Shown piece by piece: positions 55,910-63,462 of a stretch of 64,000 bases of DNA. The stretch covers positions 186,001-250,000 of the forward strand of contig CALIBL010000035.1 in NCBI GenBank assembly GCA_938045805.1. Reading direction: 5' to 3'. The stretch's first letter is position 1; each line of letters starts with the position of its first letter. The position numbers and the translations under genes are program-made. The notes under the pieces were generated by a model. It was not told the origin of the DNA, did not search any database, and saw only the letters and a list, made by a program, of their open reading frames with translations. This DNA comes from an uncultured Rubripirellula sp. Lineage in GTDB: Bacteria; Planctomycetota; Planctomycetia; Pirellulales; Pirellulaceae.

Positions 55910-56956
55910 GTGACCGGCAACACCCCTTCTTTCCAGTTGATGCTCCACTGCCTTGAGCATCTTGAACCCAACGACTGGTCCGAATACGTCCGAACCCATG
56001 CAACAGACGCCCAAGTTCGCGATAAGGCCTTGGAACTAATCGCATCACATCATCAAGATGATGATTGGCTACCTATCGAGGACGATCAGTCCCGCTTGAA
56101 TATCAAATCCGATCTGACAGGGACAACGATCACGGCAGCAGCCCAGCCGGGAGATCAATATCCTCAACAAGACATTGAACTTTTAGAGATCATCGGTCGT
56201 GGCACGGCAAACCTCGTTTTTGAGGCACGCCAAATTCGTGTGCCGAGCAACTGCTTTATTATCAAAACACCGAGCAACTGCAAAAACCCAGAAAAAGAGT
56301 TTGAAAAGTATGCGGCTGAATTCGCCGCTCACCGCAGGGCACTGCATCCCAACGTTGCTAAGATCTTCTCTTACGGCAGCCTCACAGAAGACAAACCGTT
56401 TCTCGCGATGGAACGGCTTCAAGGTCAGAAACTTGGGCAATATTTGCTCAAAGTGGATGAACCGCTTGAGAACATCATCACCTCTCTTGCGAGCATCTTT
56501 CTCACCGTAGCCGATCTTCACGATCGTGGAATTGCTCATGGTGACCTGAATCCGGATAACATCATGATGGTTAATCATGGTGACCAGATAAGGCCTATAA
56601 TCTTCGACTTTGGAAAAGCCGCTCTTTCGCCCAGTAACATGACTCTATCAAGCGAGCACCCGGCTTTGGCAGGACATGTGACTGGTACCGAGTTGAGTGA
56701 TTCTACCTTCCAAACGGTACAGCGTCGTGACATACGAGCGATGTCTTACATGATCTACTCATGCCTTCGCATCCATCGAAACTACGACCGACTCGCAGAT
56801 GAATTTGGTCAAGAGGTTCGCACAGCGTTTGGCAAACTTATCGACAGCATCCAATGGAACGGCTCACCAGAAGAGCGGACCCCTGCTCGCAAGATTGCTG
56901 AGGACCTGGAAACACTTCATCAAATGATGATTGAGCGTGGGAATCTTAACCGCTAG
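55910..56956 (+). CDS. Serine/threonine protein kinase-like protein with HGD catalytic loop
   Basis: A 348-residue protein from a GTG at 55910. The first 90 residues are unassigned. The kinase domain shows a glycine loop IGRGTANLVFEA (about 95-106), Lys119 in FIIKTP, an E-rich helix, HPNVAKIFSYG, hinge-like FLAMERLQGQKLGQYL, the catalytic loop H210-G-D212-L-N-P-D-N217 and D233-F-G. The usual HRD arginine is replaced by Gly (HGD), although Asp212, Asn217 and the DFG are intact, so activity is plausible but the enzyme would not rely on the RD-type activation loop. Pairing with the upstream ECF sigma factor is common in planctomycetes and suggests that phosphorylation controls that sigma factor. 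Confidence 0.82.
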   Translation: MTGNTPSFQLMLHCLEHLEPNDWSEYVRTHATDAQVRDKALELIASHHQDDDWLPIEDDQSRLNIKSDLTGTTITAAAQPGDQYPQQDIELLEIIGRGTANLVFEARQIRVPSNCFIIKTPSNCKNPEKEFEKYAAEFAAHRRALHPNVAKIFSYGSLTEDKPFLAMERLQGQKLGQYLLKVDEPLENIITSLASIFLTVADLHDRGIAHGDLNPDNIMMVNHGDQIRPIIFDFGKAALSPSNMTLSSEHPALAGHVTGTELSDSTFQTVQRRDIRAMSYMIYSCLRIHRNYDRLADEFGQEVRTAFGKLIDSIQWNGSPEERTPARKIAEDLETLHQMMIERGNLNR

Positions 56957-57099
56957 ATGAATTGTTTCGGGATCCGAGTGAAACAAGCACTTTTCAACCT
57001 GAATCTAAAGGTAAGGGCCAAACTGCCCCTGCTGGCATGAACCGTGCACGGGTGTAGTAGATCGCTGCACAGCATGGTTGTCAGAAAGACGCTTGAAAC

Positions 57100-59529
57100 T
57101 CACTGACCTGATGCAACACCAATCTGTGCCCGCTCCAGTTCATCTTGTTCAATCAAACCCGCTCCCGTATCACCGCCAGCATTGTGATCATAAAACGAGT
57201 TGAGCCGACGCATTTCGGAGCGTGTACGATTCGGAAGTTCGACGAGCCCCAATTCGTGGGCATCATGAACTTCGGCGTCTTCATCTGACTCAAGAACCGT
57301 TGGGGTCAAAAAGATCAATAACTCTTTGCGGCTGACCGTCTCAACATCATGTCGGAAGAGTCGCCCCACCCACGGTAGATCACCGAGCCATGGGACTTTG
57401 GATTCGGAGGTAACCGTTTGATTTCCGATCATCCCCCCAAGCACGATGGTCTGACCATCTTTGACAGCCACGGTCCCGTCAGCTTTGGTCAGATCCTTGA
57501 TGGGAGCCTCAATGACGTTTCCACTTGTTGCGTCAGTAAAAATAGGAACTCCTGAACCCCGTCCGGTTCGATACGCACTCTTCTCAGCCTTCACATCCAC
57601 CACCACGGTGCCGTCGGGACTGATTCGTGGCGTGACCTCAAGAATGATTCCAGCGTCGGATTGCCGGATCACTGGATTCGCACTCCCCACTGCGGTGATG
57701 TTCACGCCATCCACCACGGGAACTTCCTGCCCGATCTGAATCTTACCCATCACATTGTGAACCGTGCGTATCTGTGGCCGACTCAGAATGGAGACGTCCC
57801 GTTTCGCCGCTAGCGCTCTGAGTAGAAAGCTGACTGACTCAGATCCGCCGGACAGGACCAAACCACCAAAACCTGTTTCATTATTGATTCGCCCCACCGA
57901 AAAATTGGATAGCCCCTGAGAACCTACCCTCGAAGGGTTCACTGCAATATTGTTACCCAACGGTTGATTATTGAACGCAAACCCGGGTGAACCCTGCTGG
58001 GAAATGATGACCTGATCGGTTGTCTGAATATTTCCATTGGTGACCGTTTCGGTGATGGTCATGATGTCATCAATCACGCTACGATCAAACAGGATTGAAT
58101 CCTGTAATCCAATTTCAACGCCGAACTCGTCTGTCGTCCCCAGGTCGACTTCCACCAACATCGCTTTGATCACCACTTGATGGGGTGGTGCATCCAATTT
58201 GGCGATCAAATCCTTAACAACTTCAAAGTAACGTGGCTGTGCGTTGATCAACAAACTGTTTGTGTTCATCTCTGCAACACATATCACTTTGTACCCATCG
58301 ATGGGTTCACCTGTACCGACCACTCGGGGACCAGCTGCAGGACGCCCCGCACCGCCTGCCACACCGCCACCTTCACCGAAGAACTCATTCACGGCACTGC
58401 TCACCACGTCAGCGGGAACGTGATTGAGCTTAATAACCGTCATCGGACGCATTGCTACATCGCGTTCCGACAGCAGCAGAAGATCATCCAACTTGCGCAG
58501 GTTCGAAGCGAGGTCAGTGATGATTAGTGTATTCGATTCCGACAGAACATCCGTGCCACCAAATGTGCTGATTAGCAACTCAATTTCCTTCGCTAGTATC
58601 GACGCATCGCCATTCTCTATGGGAATTCGGAGCGAGGCGAGACTGTTCGAAGGGTATGTGTCCAAATCTTTGGTCTCGATCACAGGGATCAGGTTGGGAG
58701 GAATCTCTTCTGAAAGTGAATGCACTGTCAGGAATCCATCCCGTTGCATCAAGATGTAGCCTGCCTCAATCAACTGACCATTGAGAACATTCAGAGCCTC
58801 TTCGGGCGAGAACAACTTGGTGCTGACGAAATGAAAAGTACCACTTGGAACGGTACCCATCTGCAAAGAAAGTCCCGTCTCTTCGGCGAATCGATTCAAG
58901 ACGTCTCCCCATGGAGCGCCTTGAAAATTAAACGTGAAACCGGTCACTTGACCTGCGGGAACTTCTTCAACTTGGCGACCTGCTCGCTTCCGCTTTCTGG
59001 CTTCATTCTCTGCAATCAATTTGAGACCGTCGCCGACCAAATTAGCGTTCTCAATTCCTGAAGGTTTGATAATTAGATCACTTGGCGAACTTTGGCCCGA
59101 TTGAATCTGCTGCTCAGCAGAACCCACCCCCGAAGTAGCATCAACTTGGGGAGAATCAGCTGTAACAACGCTCTTCGTATTCCGAGTATCTGTCTCACCC
59201 GCAGGCTTCCTTTTAGGAAGCTGACTCGGAGCAACTGCTGACGCGGTAGTTTTTTGTGCAATTCGAGTTGGTACTAAGCGTCCGGGAGCAACGCCTACAT
59301 TCACCTGACTAAAACGATCACTTGAATTGGCCGGTAGATCTCGAGCAGGAACATCAGAGGGATTATCCCTACTCAGCTGCGTGCTTGGATAGCCATCAAA
59401 ATTAGTGGACTGCGCCAGAACCGTGCTCAATGTGCATGAACCGTAGCCAAAGACAGCAAGCAGACACATCAATGTGGACCCTAAACCGAATGGCAGGGTC
59501 TTCTTCAAAAAGGATGTGATCATTTGCAC
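57100..59529 (-). CDS. gspD: GspD-type secretin
   Basis: An 809-residue protein with a GTG start that has GGAG six bases upstream; an ATG lies two codons later. An export signal (FGLGSTLMCLLAVFGYG) is followed by a low-complexity region. An N0-like domain comes next (VTGFTFNFQGAPWGDVLNRFAEETGLSLQ), then N1-N3 repeats (LRIPIENGDASILAKEIELLISTFGG, TVIKLNHVPADVVSSAVNEFFGEGG, KVICVAEMNTNSLLINAQPRYFEVVKDLIAKLD). The secretin barrel shows QVVIKAMLVEVDLGTTDEFGVE, RPQIRTVHNVMGKIQIGQEVPVVDGV, and the terminal signature VPWLGDLPWVGRLFR. It forms the outer-membrane gate of the secretion system. It is separated from the gspE operon by the dihaem protein and sigma/kinase genes. Confidence 0.92.
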   Translation of the reverse strand: MQMITSFLKKTLPFGLGSTLMCLLAVFGYGSCTLSTVLAQSTNFDGYPSTQLSRDNPSDVPARDLPANSSDRFSQVNVGVAPGRLVPTRIAQKTTASAVAPSQLPKRKPAGETDTRNTKSVVTADSPQVDATSGVGSAEQQIQSGQSSPSDLIIKPSGIENANLVGDGLKLIAENEARKRKRAGRQVEEVPAGQVTGFTFNFQGAPWGDVLNRFAEETGLSLQMGTVPSGTFHFVSTKLFSPEEALNVLNGQLIEAGYILMQRDGFLTVHSLSEEIPPNLIPVIETKDLDTYPSNSLASLRIPIENGDASILAKEIELLISTFGGTDVLSESNTLIITDLASNLRKLDDLLLLSERDVAMRPMTVIKLNHVPADVVSSAVNEFFGEGGGVAGGAGRPAAGPRVVGTGEPIDGYKVICVAEMNTNSLLINAQPRYFEVVKDLIAKLDAPPHQVVIKAMLVEVDLGTTDEFGVEIGLQDSILFDRSVIDDIMTITETVTNGNIQTTDQVIISQQGSPGFAFNNQPLGNNIAVNPSRVGSQGLSNFSVGRINNETGFGGLVLSGGSESVSFLLRALAAKRDVSILSRPQIRTVHNVMGKIQIGQEVPVVDGVNITAVGSANPVIRQSDAGIILEVTPRISPDGTVVVDVKAEKSAYRTGRGSGVPIFTDATSGNVIEAPIKDLTKADGTVAVKDGQTIVLGGMIGNQTVTSESKVPWLGDLPWVGRLFRHDVETVSRKELLIFLTPTVLESDEDAEVHDAHELGLVELPNRTRSEMRRLNSFYDHNAGGDTGAGLIEQDELERAQIGVASGQ

Positions 59530-60187
59530 GTAAAGCTCCGTGGATTTGTCGCCAAAGTCCCTTGATTCAATGAGTTGAATTCAATTGGCTCGGGACCGCC
59601 TTGCACCAATACTTAGATCTGACCACTATGCTCGGCAGGAAGTGGACAGGTCGAAATGACGCACGCGTATCGGAGTAATCGGAAACTCGCACACAACTGA
59701 TGCAATAATTCCATGCGTTTTTACGAGGACAAGCAATACAATCGTCACAACATGATGAGAGACGATGCACTAAGCACGGATATCACTCCAGTGGGCAGCG
59801 AAAGATCTCACCGGAAATATCGCTACAACTAGTACAGGATGAATACGTGAAACTGTCGTGAAACGGAAAGCAATTCACGTGATCGCTAAAGTCGAACGAC
59901 CAAATAAAACATACAAAAAACATAACTGCTTTTATCGTTACAAGCGGCCCTCGCGTCGTGCCAAAAAAACCTAAAGTTTTCACTGTGCAGGAAGCACGTT
60001 ATTTACGGGAGAAAACAACAACAACCGCTTGAACGATTATGCAAATTGAACATCTCTGCGGACAATGCTGGAAAAAATGAATGCGCATTTCGCATCAGTC
60101 ATTGCACCCAGCAAGTGCGTATGAGGGAAGCCGGATGTAATGGCAAGCCCTCGCTATCAGTCCCCCTCAAACAAAGAGTTTTTTCTG
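59530..60187. other. Divergent AT-rich region between gspD and the A2 leader gene
   Basis: About 660 bases with no convincing gene; only short shadow-like frames. It must hold the promoter of gspD (minus strand) and of the A2-B2 cassette (plus strand). The shared region would allow joint control of secretin and leader proteins. No operator repeat was noticed. Confidence 0.45.
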
Positions 60188-60637
60188 ATGAAAAAAATCA
60201 TCTTCGCAGGTCTCGCTGCCCTTAGCAGCACATTCTGCAATGCCGCTGATCTTTCCCTTTATGGGCTTTCCAGCCTCACCGAAATTGCTGACGACTCGGC
60301 ACACTCCATCCGTGGTCAAGGCGGACTCTCAGTGGTCCGTTCGGTTGGAACCAGTTCGATGGCCTTCAGTATTGCAGACACGAAAACAGGTTCGCTCTTC
60401 AACCTGAACGCGACATCACAACTTACCGGACAGGACGGTGTCGAATTTTCCAGTGCAGACGGTGGTACACAAGCCGTCGGTAATACTGCGGTCGGGGGTA
60501 TTCAGTTCGGAACGGGAACGTTCGTGATGGACGACTTCACCTTCACTTTGGATGGCTTCTCTGTAGTCACCCAGGCACAACAAGTTGGCGGTCCAGGCAA
60601 AAGCCTCGACTTCAGCAGCTTGTTACCTCAGAACTAG
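60188..60637 (+). CDS. Leader-motif exported protein, subfamily A (A2)
   Basis: A 149-residue protein from the ATG at 60188 (17th codon of the open frame), beginning with the basic MKKIIFAGLAALSSTFCNA signal peptide. The leader block follows at once: YGLSSLTEI ... IRGQG. The subfamily A body is then complete: SSMAFSIADTKTGSLFNLNATSQ, AVGGIQFGTGTF, FTFTLDGFSVV, and LDFSSLLP at the end. The same four pieces occur in A1 (43318-43794) and A3 (61751-62197). It is the first gene of a two-gene cassette; the B2 gene starts 53 bases after its stop. Alternating strand pattern suggests a beta-rich extracellular subunit. Confidence 0.78.
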   Translation: MKKIIFAGLAALSSTFCNAADLSLYGLSSLTEIADDSAHSIRGQGGLSVVRSVGTSSMAFSIADTKTGSLFNLNATSQLTGQDGVEFSSADGGTQAVGNTAVGGIQFGTGTFVMDDFTFTLDGFSVVTQAQQVGGPGKSLDFSSLLPQN

Positions 60638-60690
60638 CCTGAATGACTGCGTCCGAAAAATTAAAACATCTAAATCGAAGAGAAATCAAA

Positions 60691-61113
60691 ATGAAGAACA
60701 TTGCAATCTTATCCGTGCTAGCGACCCTGTTGTCCGTTTCGTCTACCTGTGCTAACGACCTAGATGCATTCGGTCTTGGGCAGATTGAACCGCTTACTGA
60801 GGAACAGTCCAATCAAGTTCGAGGACAAGGGCTCGATTCCGTGAGCATGTCCACTTTCCAAATCTTTGCATTTGATCCCGCATCTGGTTCATCGATTAAC
60901 CTGCAGTCCGCATCTCTCAACTCGACGCTCGGACTACAAATCTCGGGGTTTGAAGTCGAACCATTAGTAACCAGTAGTTCGTACGCAAGCATGTCTGCTA
61001 CTGGTGTATCCATCAACGACTTCGTGCTTCAAACCTTGGATCTTGATATCGGTGCCACCGGAGCCGCGTATTATCTCGGCACCGATCTGTTTGAACCGCA
61101 CTTCGACGAATGA
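60691..61113 (+). CDS. Leader-motif exported protein, subfamily B (B2)
   Basis: A 140-residue protein from the ATG at 60691 (signal peptide MKNIAILSVLATLLSVSSTC). Leader block FGLGQIEPLT ... VRGQG, then the subfamily B body MSTFQIFAFDPASGSSINLQSASL and the third block GVSINDFVLQTLDLDIG. Its closest relative is B1 (42789-43265), which shares SxFQIFAFDxxSGSSINLQ almost unchanged. Second gene of the A2-B2 cassette and followed by a strong bidirectional terminator shared with the convergent A3-B3 cassette. Confidence 0.78.
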   Translation: MKNIAILSVLATLLSVSSTCANDLDAFGLGQIEPLTEEQSNQVRGQGLDSVSMSTFQIFAFDPASGSSINLQSASLNSTLGLQISGFEVEPLVTSSSYASMSATGVSINDFVLQTLDLDIGATGAAYYLGTDLFEPHFDE

Positions 61114-61144
61114 TAGCGAGGCGATGGGGTTGCTCCCCATCACA

Positions 61145-61183
61145 ACAAAAAGGGGAGAAGTGGTAACACTTCTCCCCTTTTTT
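61145..61183. terminator. Bidirectional Rho-independent terminator between convergent leader cassettes
   Basis: A perfect 12-base stem, AGGGGAGAAGTG (61151-61162) and CACTTCTCCCCT (61167-61178), with a GTAA tetraloop. Six T follow on the plus strand, and an A-run before the stem supplies T's for the minus strand. It sits between the stops of B2 (61113) and B3 (61240) and can end both transcripts. A second smaller hairpin (GATGGGG/CCCCATC) lies just upstream at about 61122-61141. Confidence 0.92.
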
Positions 61184-61239
61184 CCTCATTCGATCGCGTC
61201 CGTGCGACTAAATGAGCAACACCTGTCTTGCTAGAAACA

Positions 61240-61704
61240 TTATTCGGCAGATGGTGTAGAGAATGAATCAAACAGGATTGAAGAACCTGAAGCAGCACCG
61301 TCGCCCCACGCTCCCAAAGCAAATTCACTCGTGGAGAGGGTGAAGTCACCGAACGCCAGGTCAAGAGAACTGATGGTTGAAACCGATTGAGTTGCACTCG
61401 CGACGAAAGATGTGTCCGCGTCTGTTTCAGAAGAAACATCGCCATACTCTGACGAAGTGTTAATTGCACTTGAAGACAAGTTCACACTCGATCCCCCAGC
61501 ACTATCAAAAATAAAGACTTGCATCGCCGTCATTGCAGTGGATTCAGACGATGCGTAACCCGCTCCTCGTACAAGCCCAGCTTGATCGTCGGAGATTGGC
61601 TGAAGCGATTGAATTCCAAACGAACTCAGATCAGCTGCATTTGCTCCCTGTTGGCATAAAACAACAAGACAGGCAACAGCGAATTTCGCGATAGTAGATT
61701 TCAT
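61240..61704 (-). CDS. Leader-motif exported protein, subfamily B, divergent (B3)
   Basis: About 154 residues from the ATG at 61704 (another ATG three codons earlier). Signal peptide (KFAVACLVVLCQQGANA), leader block FGIQSLQPIS ... VRGAG, then the B-type body MTAMQVFIFDSAGGSSVNLSSSAI, with a Ser/Thr/Ala-rich insert, and the third block LAFGDFTLSTSEFALG. It starts 46 bases after the stop of the A3 gene on the same strand, so it is the second gene of the A3-B3 cassette. It is less similar to B1 and B2 than those are to each other. Confidence 0.76.
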   Translation of the reverse strand: MKSTIAKFAVACLVVLCQQGANAADLSSFGIQSLQPISDDQAGLVRGAGYASSESTAMTAMQVFIFDSAGGSSVNLSSSAINTSSEYGDVSSETDADTSFVASATQSVSTISSLDLAFGDFTLSTSEFALGAWGDGAASGSSILFDSFSTPSAE

Positions 61705-61750
61705 GATTAACATCCAAATGTTGTAGGTGTTGTTGATACGCAGCGAGAAA

Positions 61751-62197
61751 TTAGTTGCCGCCTAGGGATGAGAAGTCGAAGACACCCGCTGGACCAGCAG
61801 CTAGGCTCGATTGAGACACCGCAGTGAAGCCAGTCAAGGTAAAGCTAAATTCATCCAATTCAAAAGTTGCATCGCCGAACTGGATTCCGGCTTGAGCAAT
61901 CGCTCCCACGGCCTGACTTGAACCCGAGGCATTCTCGGAAATGTCAGCTGCATCATGTGAAAGGATCTGCGAGTTCGAATTCATGTTGATGACCGAGCCA
62001 GAAGCTTGATCCGCAATCGACAGTGCGAATGACTGTGTTGCTAAAGACTTGACCTGCGCGGCCAAGCCGAGCCCGCGGACATGAGTTCCGTCTACGTCGC
62101 TGACGGGTTCAAGGCTGGCAAGCCCAAATGCTCTCAGCTCTTCCGCTGAGGCTTGTGTTCCAAGTGCGAGTGCTAACAGTAAGCAGAATAATCGCAT
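61751..62197 (-). CDS. Leader-motif exported protein, subfamily A (A3)
   Basis: About 148 residues from the ATG at 62197, with GGAGA at good spacing upstream. Signal peptide (MRLFCLLLALALGTQASA), leader block FGLASLEPVS ... VRGLG, then SFALSIADQASGSVINMNSNSQ, AGIQFGDATFELDEFSFTLTGFTAV, and the ending FDFSSLGG. Relative to A1 and A2 the glycine/serine pattern and the FTFTxDGF-like strand are kept. First gene of the A3-B3 cassette, convergent with A2-B2. Confidence 0.77.
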   Translation of the reverse strand: MRLFCLLLALALGTQASAEELRAFGLASLEPVSDVDGTHVRGLGLAAQVKSLATQSFALSIADQASGSVINMNSNSQILSHDAADISENASGSSQAVGAIAQAGIQFGDATFELDEFSFTLTGFTAVSQSSLAAGPAGVFDFSSLGGN

Positions 62198-62967
62198 CAA
62201 ACTCTCCAATATGAAAAACAGGTGTGAATGATCGCTGCTCGTTCGAACCTTAGGAGCAAACAGCTGAATTAGTTACATGCCGAGTCCGTTCACGTGAGCT
62301 AGCGTTTTGCTAGTTCATTTTTTTATGTTTCTTCCACCCAAATTGGAATTAATCCAGCTTTTCTCGCCCGCTAAAACCTTCCAAATCGCTCCTAGCGGCG
62401 CAAGCCGACGTCTTGAGTTCGGATCGTGTTGGATACAACCTTTTTCATGTATTTGAAGCTGATTCGTCTTGTACTCTCTCTTCTAAATTTAGTGAAACGA
62501 CTTTGCGGACATCGCCAAATGCGCTTGTTAGGCGACCAATCACGACTTCACCGACTTTGATGTCTGATGAAGGACTGGTGCGTGCTTTAACGCAAACTTA
62601 GAAGGATCGGACCTGCACGACGTCAAACCAAACGCAGCAACCAAGCCAAAGCGATCCGCAACATTAGGCTGCGGATCTCACGCACACCCGCGATTGTCGT
62701 CAGCCTCCCTCATTGCGTGGCCGATTCTCTTTGCCTGACCGGCACAATCGATAAAACTCGATAGGCATGTCGATACGGCTGCTCGTTCCCTAGCAAAGGG
62801 TTCACCATTGATTACCGAGAAATCGATACACACAGATACACCGGAAGATGTGTGTGCCAATCCTCTATATCGCCGTACAGAATCGTCGCACAGAGTTGAT
62901 CAAGTTCGCCATCTTGATACACGATTAAGTTTCTCCACCTATCAAAAGCTTCACAGCGAGAAAGAAA
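62198..62967. other. Intergenic region, no gene recognised
   Basis: About 770 bases between the divergent A3 and C3 leader genes. Short open frames are present (for example one at 62413-62601) but have neither a signal peptide, a leader block nor other support. No RNA gene recognised. Confidence 0.45.
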
Positions 62968-63390
62968 ATGCGTCATCAAACCGTTTTGATTGTGGCACTC
63001 ATTTCTATCTTTGCCGTATCTCAATCCTTTGCGGACCAACCGCATCAGGTCGGTGCCGACACAGTTAACCTCTTAGAGATGTATGGACTAGAAGCTGTTC
63101 AGCCGATCAAAACTTCAACCGCATCGTCGGTTCGGGGTGAAGGTGGTGTCGCACAAACAAGCGGCTTCAGTTTTGTCAGCGGGATTCTGGTTGACCCCAA
63201 CACGACCAGTAATATTTTCGGACTCGATGCCAACTCGGCTTTTTCTCTACTCACGCTCGATGATCCAATTCGCCCTGCTGATCCCATCCACCAGCATCAG
63301 TCCCAACTGGAGCTTGAGTTGATCGTGGACAGCTATTTTTCCAACATTTTGGGCGGAGCCGGCGGAGCTGCTGCTGCCTATTTCAGGTAA
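62968..63390 (+). CDS. Leader-motif exported protein, subfamily C (C3)
   Basis: A 140-residue protein with a signal peptide (VLIVALISIFAVSQSFA), a short spacer (DQPHQVGADTVNLLEM), then the leader block YGLEAVQPI ... VRGEG. The body begins SGFSFVSGILVDPNTTSNIF, close to C2, and ends in a glycine/alanine-rich ILGGAGGAAAAYF stretch. The third beta block seen in subfamilies A and B is not obvious. It is a single plus-strand gene, convergent with the GspK-like gene, so it again borders the secretion genes. Confidence 0.72.
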   Translation: MRHQTVLIVALISIFAVSQSFADQPHQVGADTVNLLEMYGLEAVQPIKTSTASSVRGEGGVAQTSGFSFVSGILVDPNTTSNIFGLDANSAFSLLTLDDPIRPADPIHQHQSQLELELIVDSYFSNILGGAGGAAAAYFR

Positions 63391-63462
63391 TGCGATTGTG
63401 ATTCTTGACGGGTCATCGAGAGAATTCTCGTCGCCATGGAAGAAGCTAGAACAAGATGACCA

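Noticed and set aside
41284-63390. Leader proteins as ordinary bacteriocins with GG leaders
   Set aside because: They have Sec signal peptides ahead of the block, bodies of about 100 residues, and no ABC transporter nearby; the end is RGxG, not GG.
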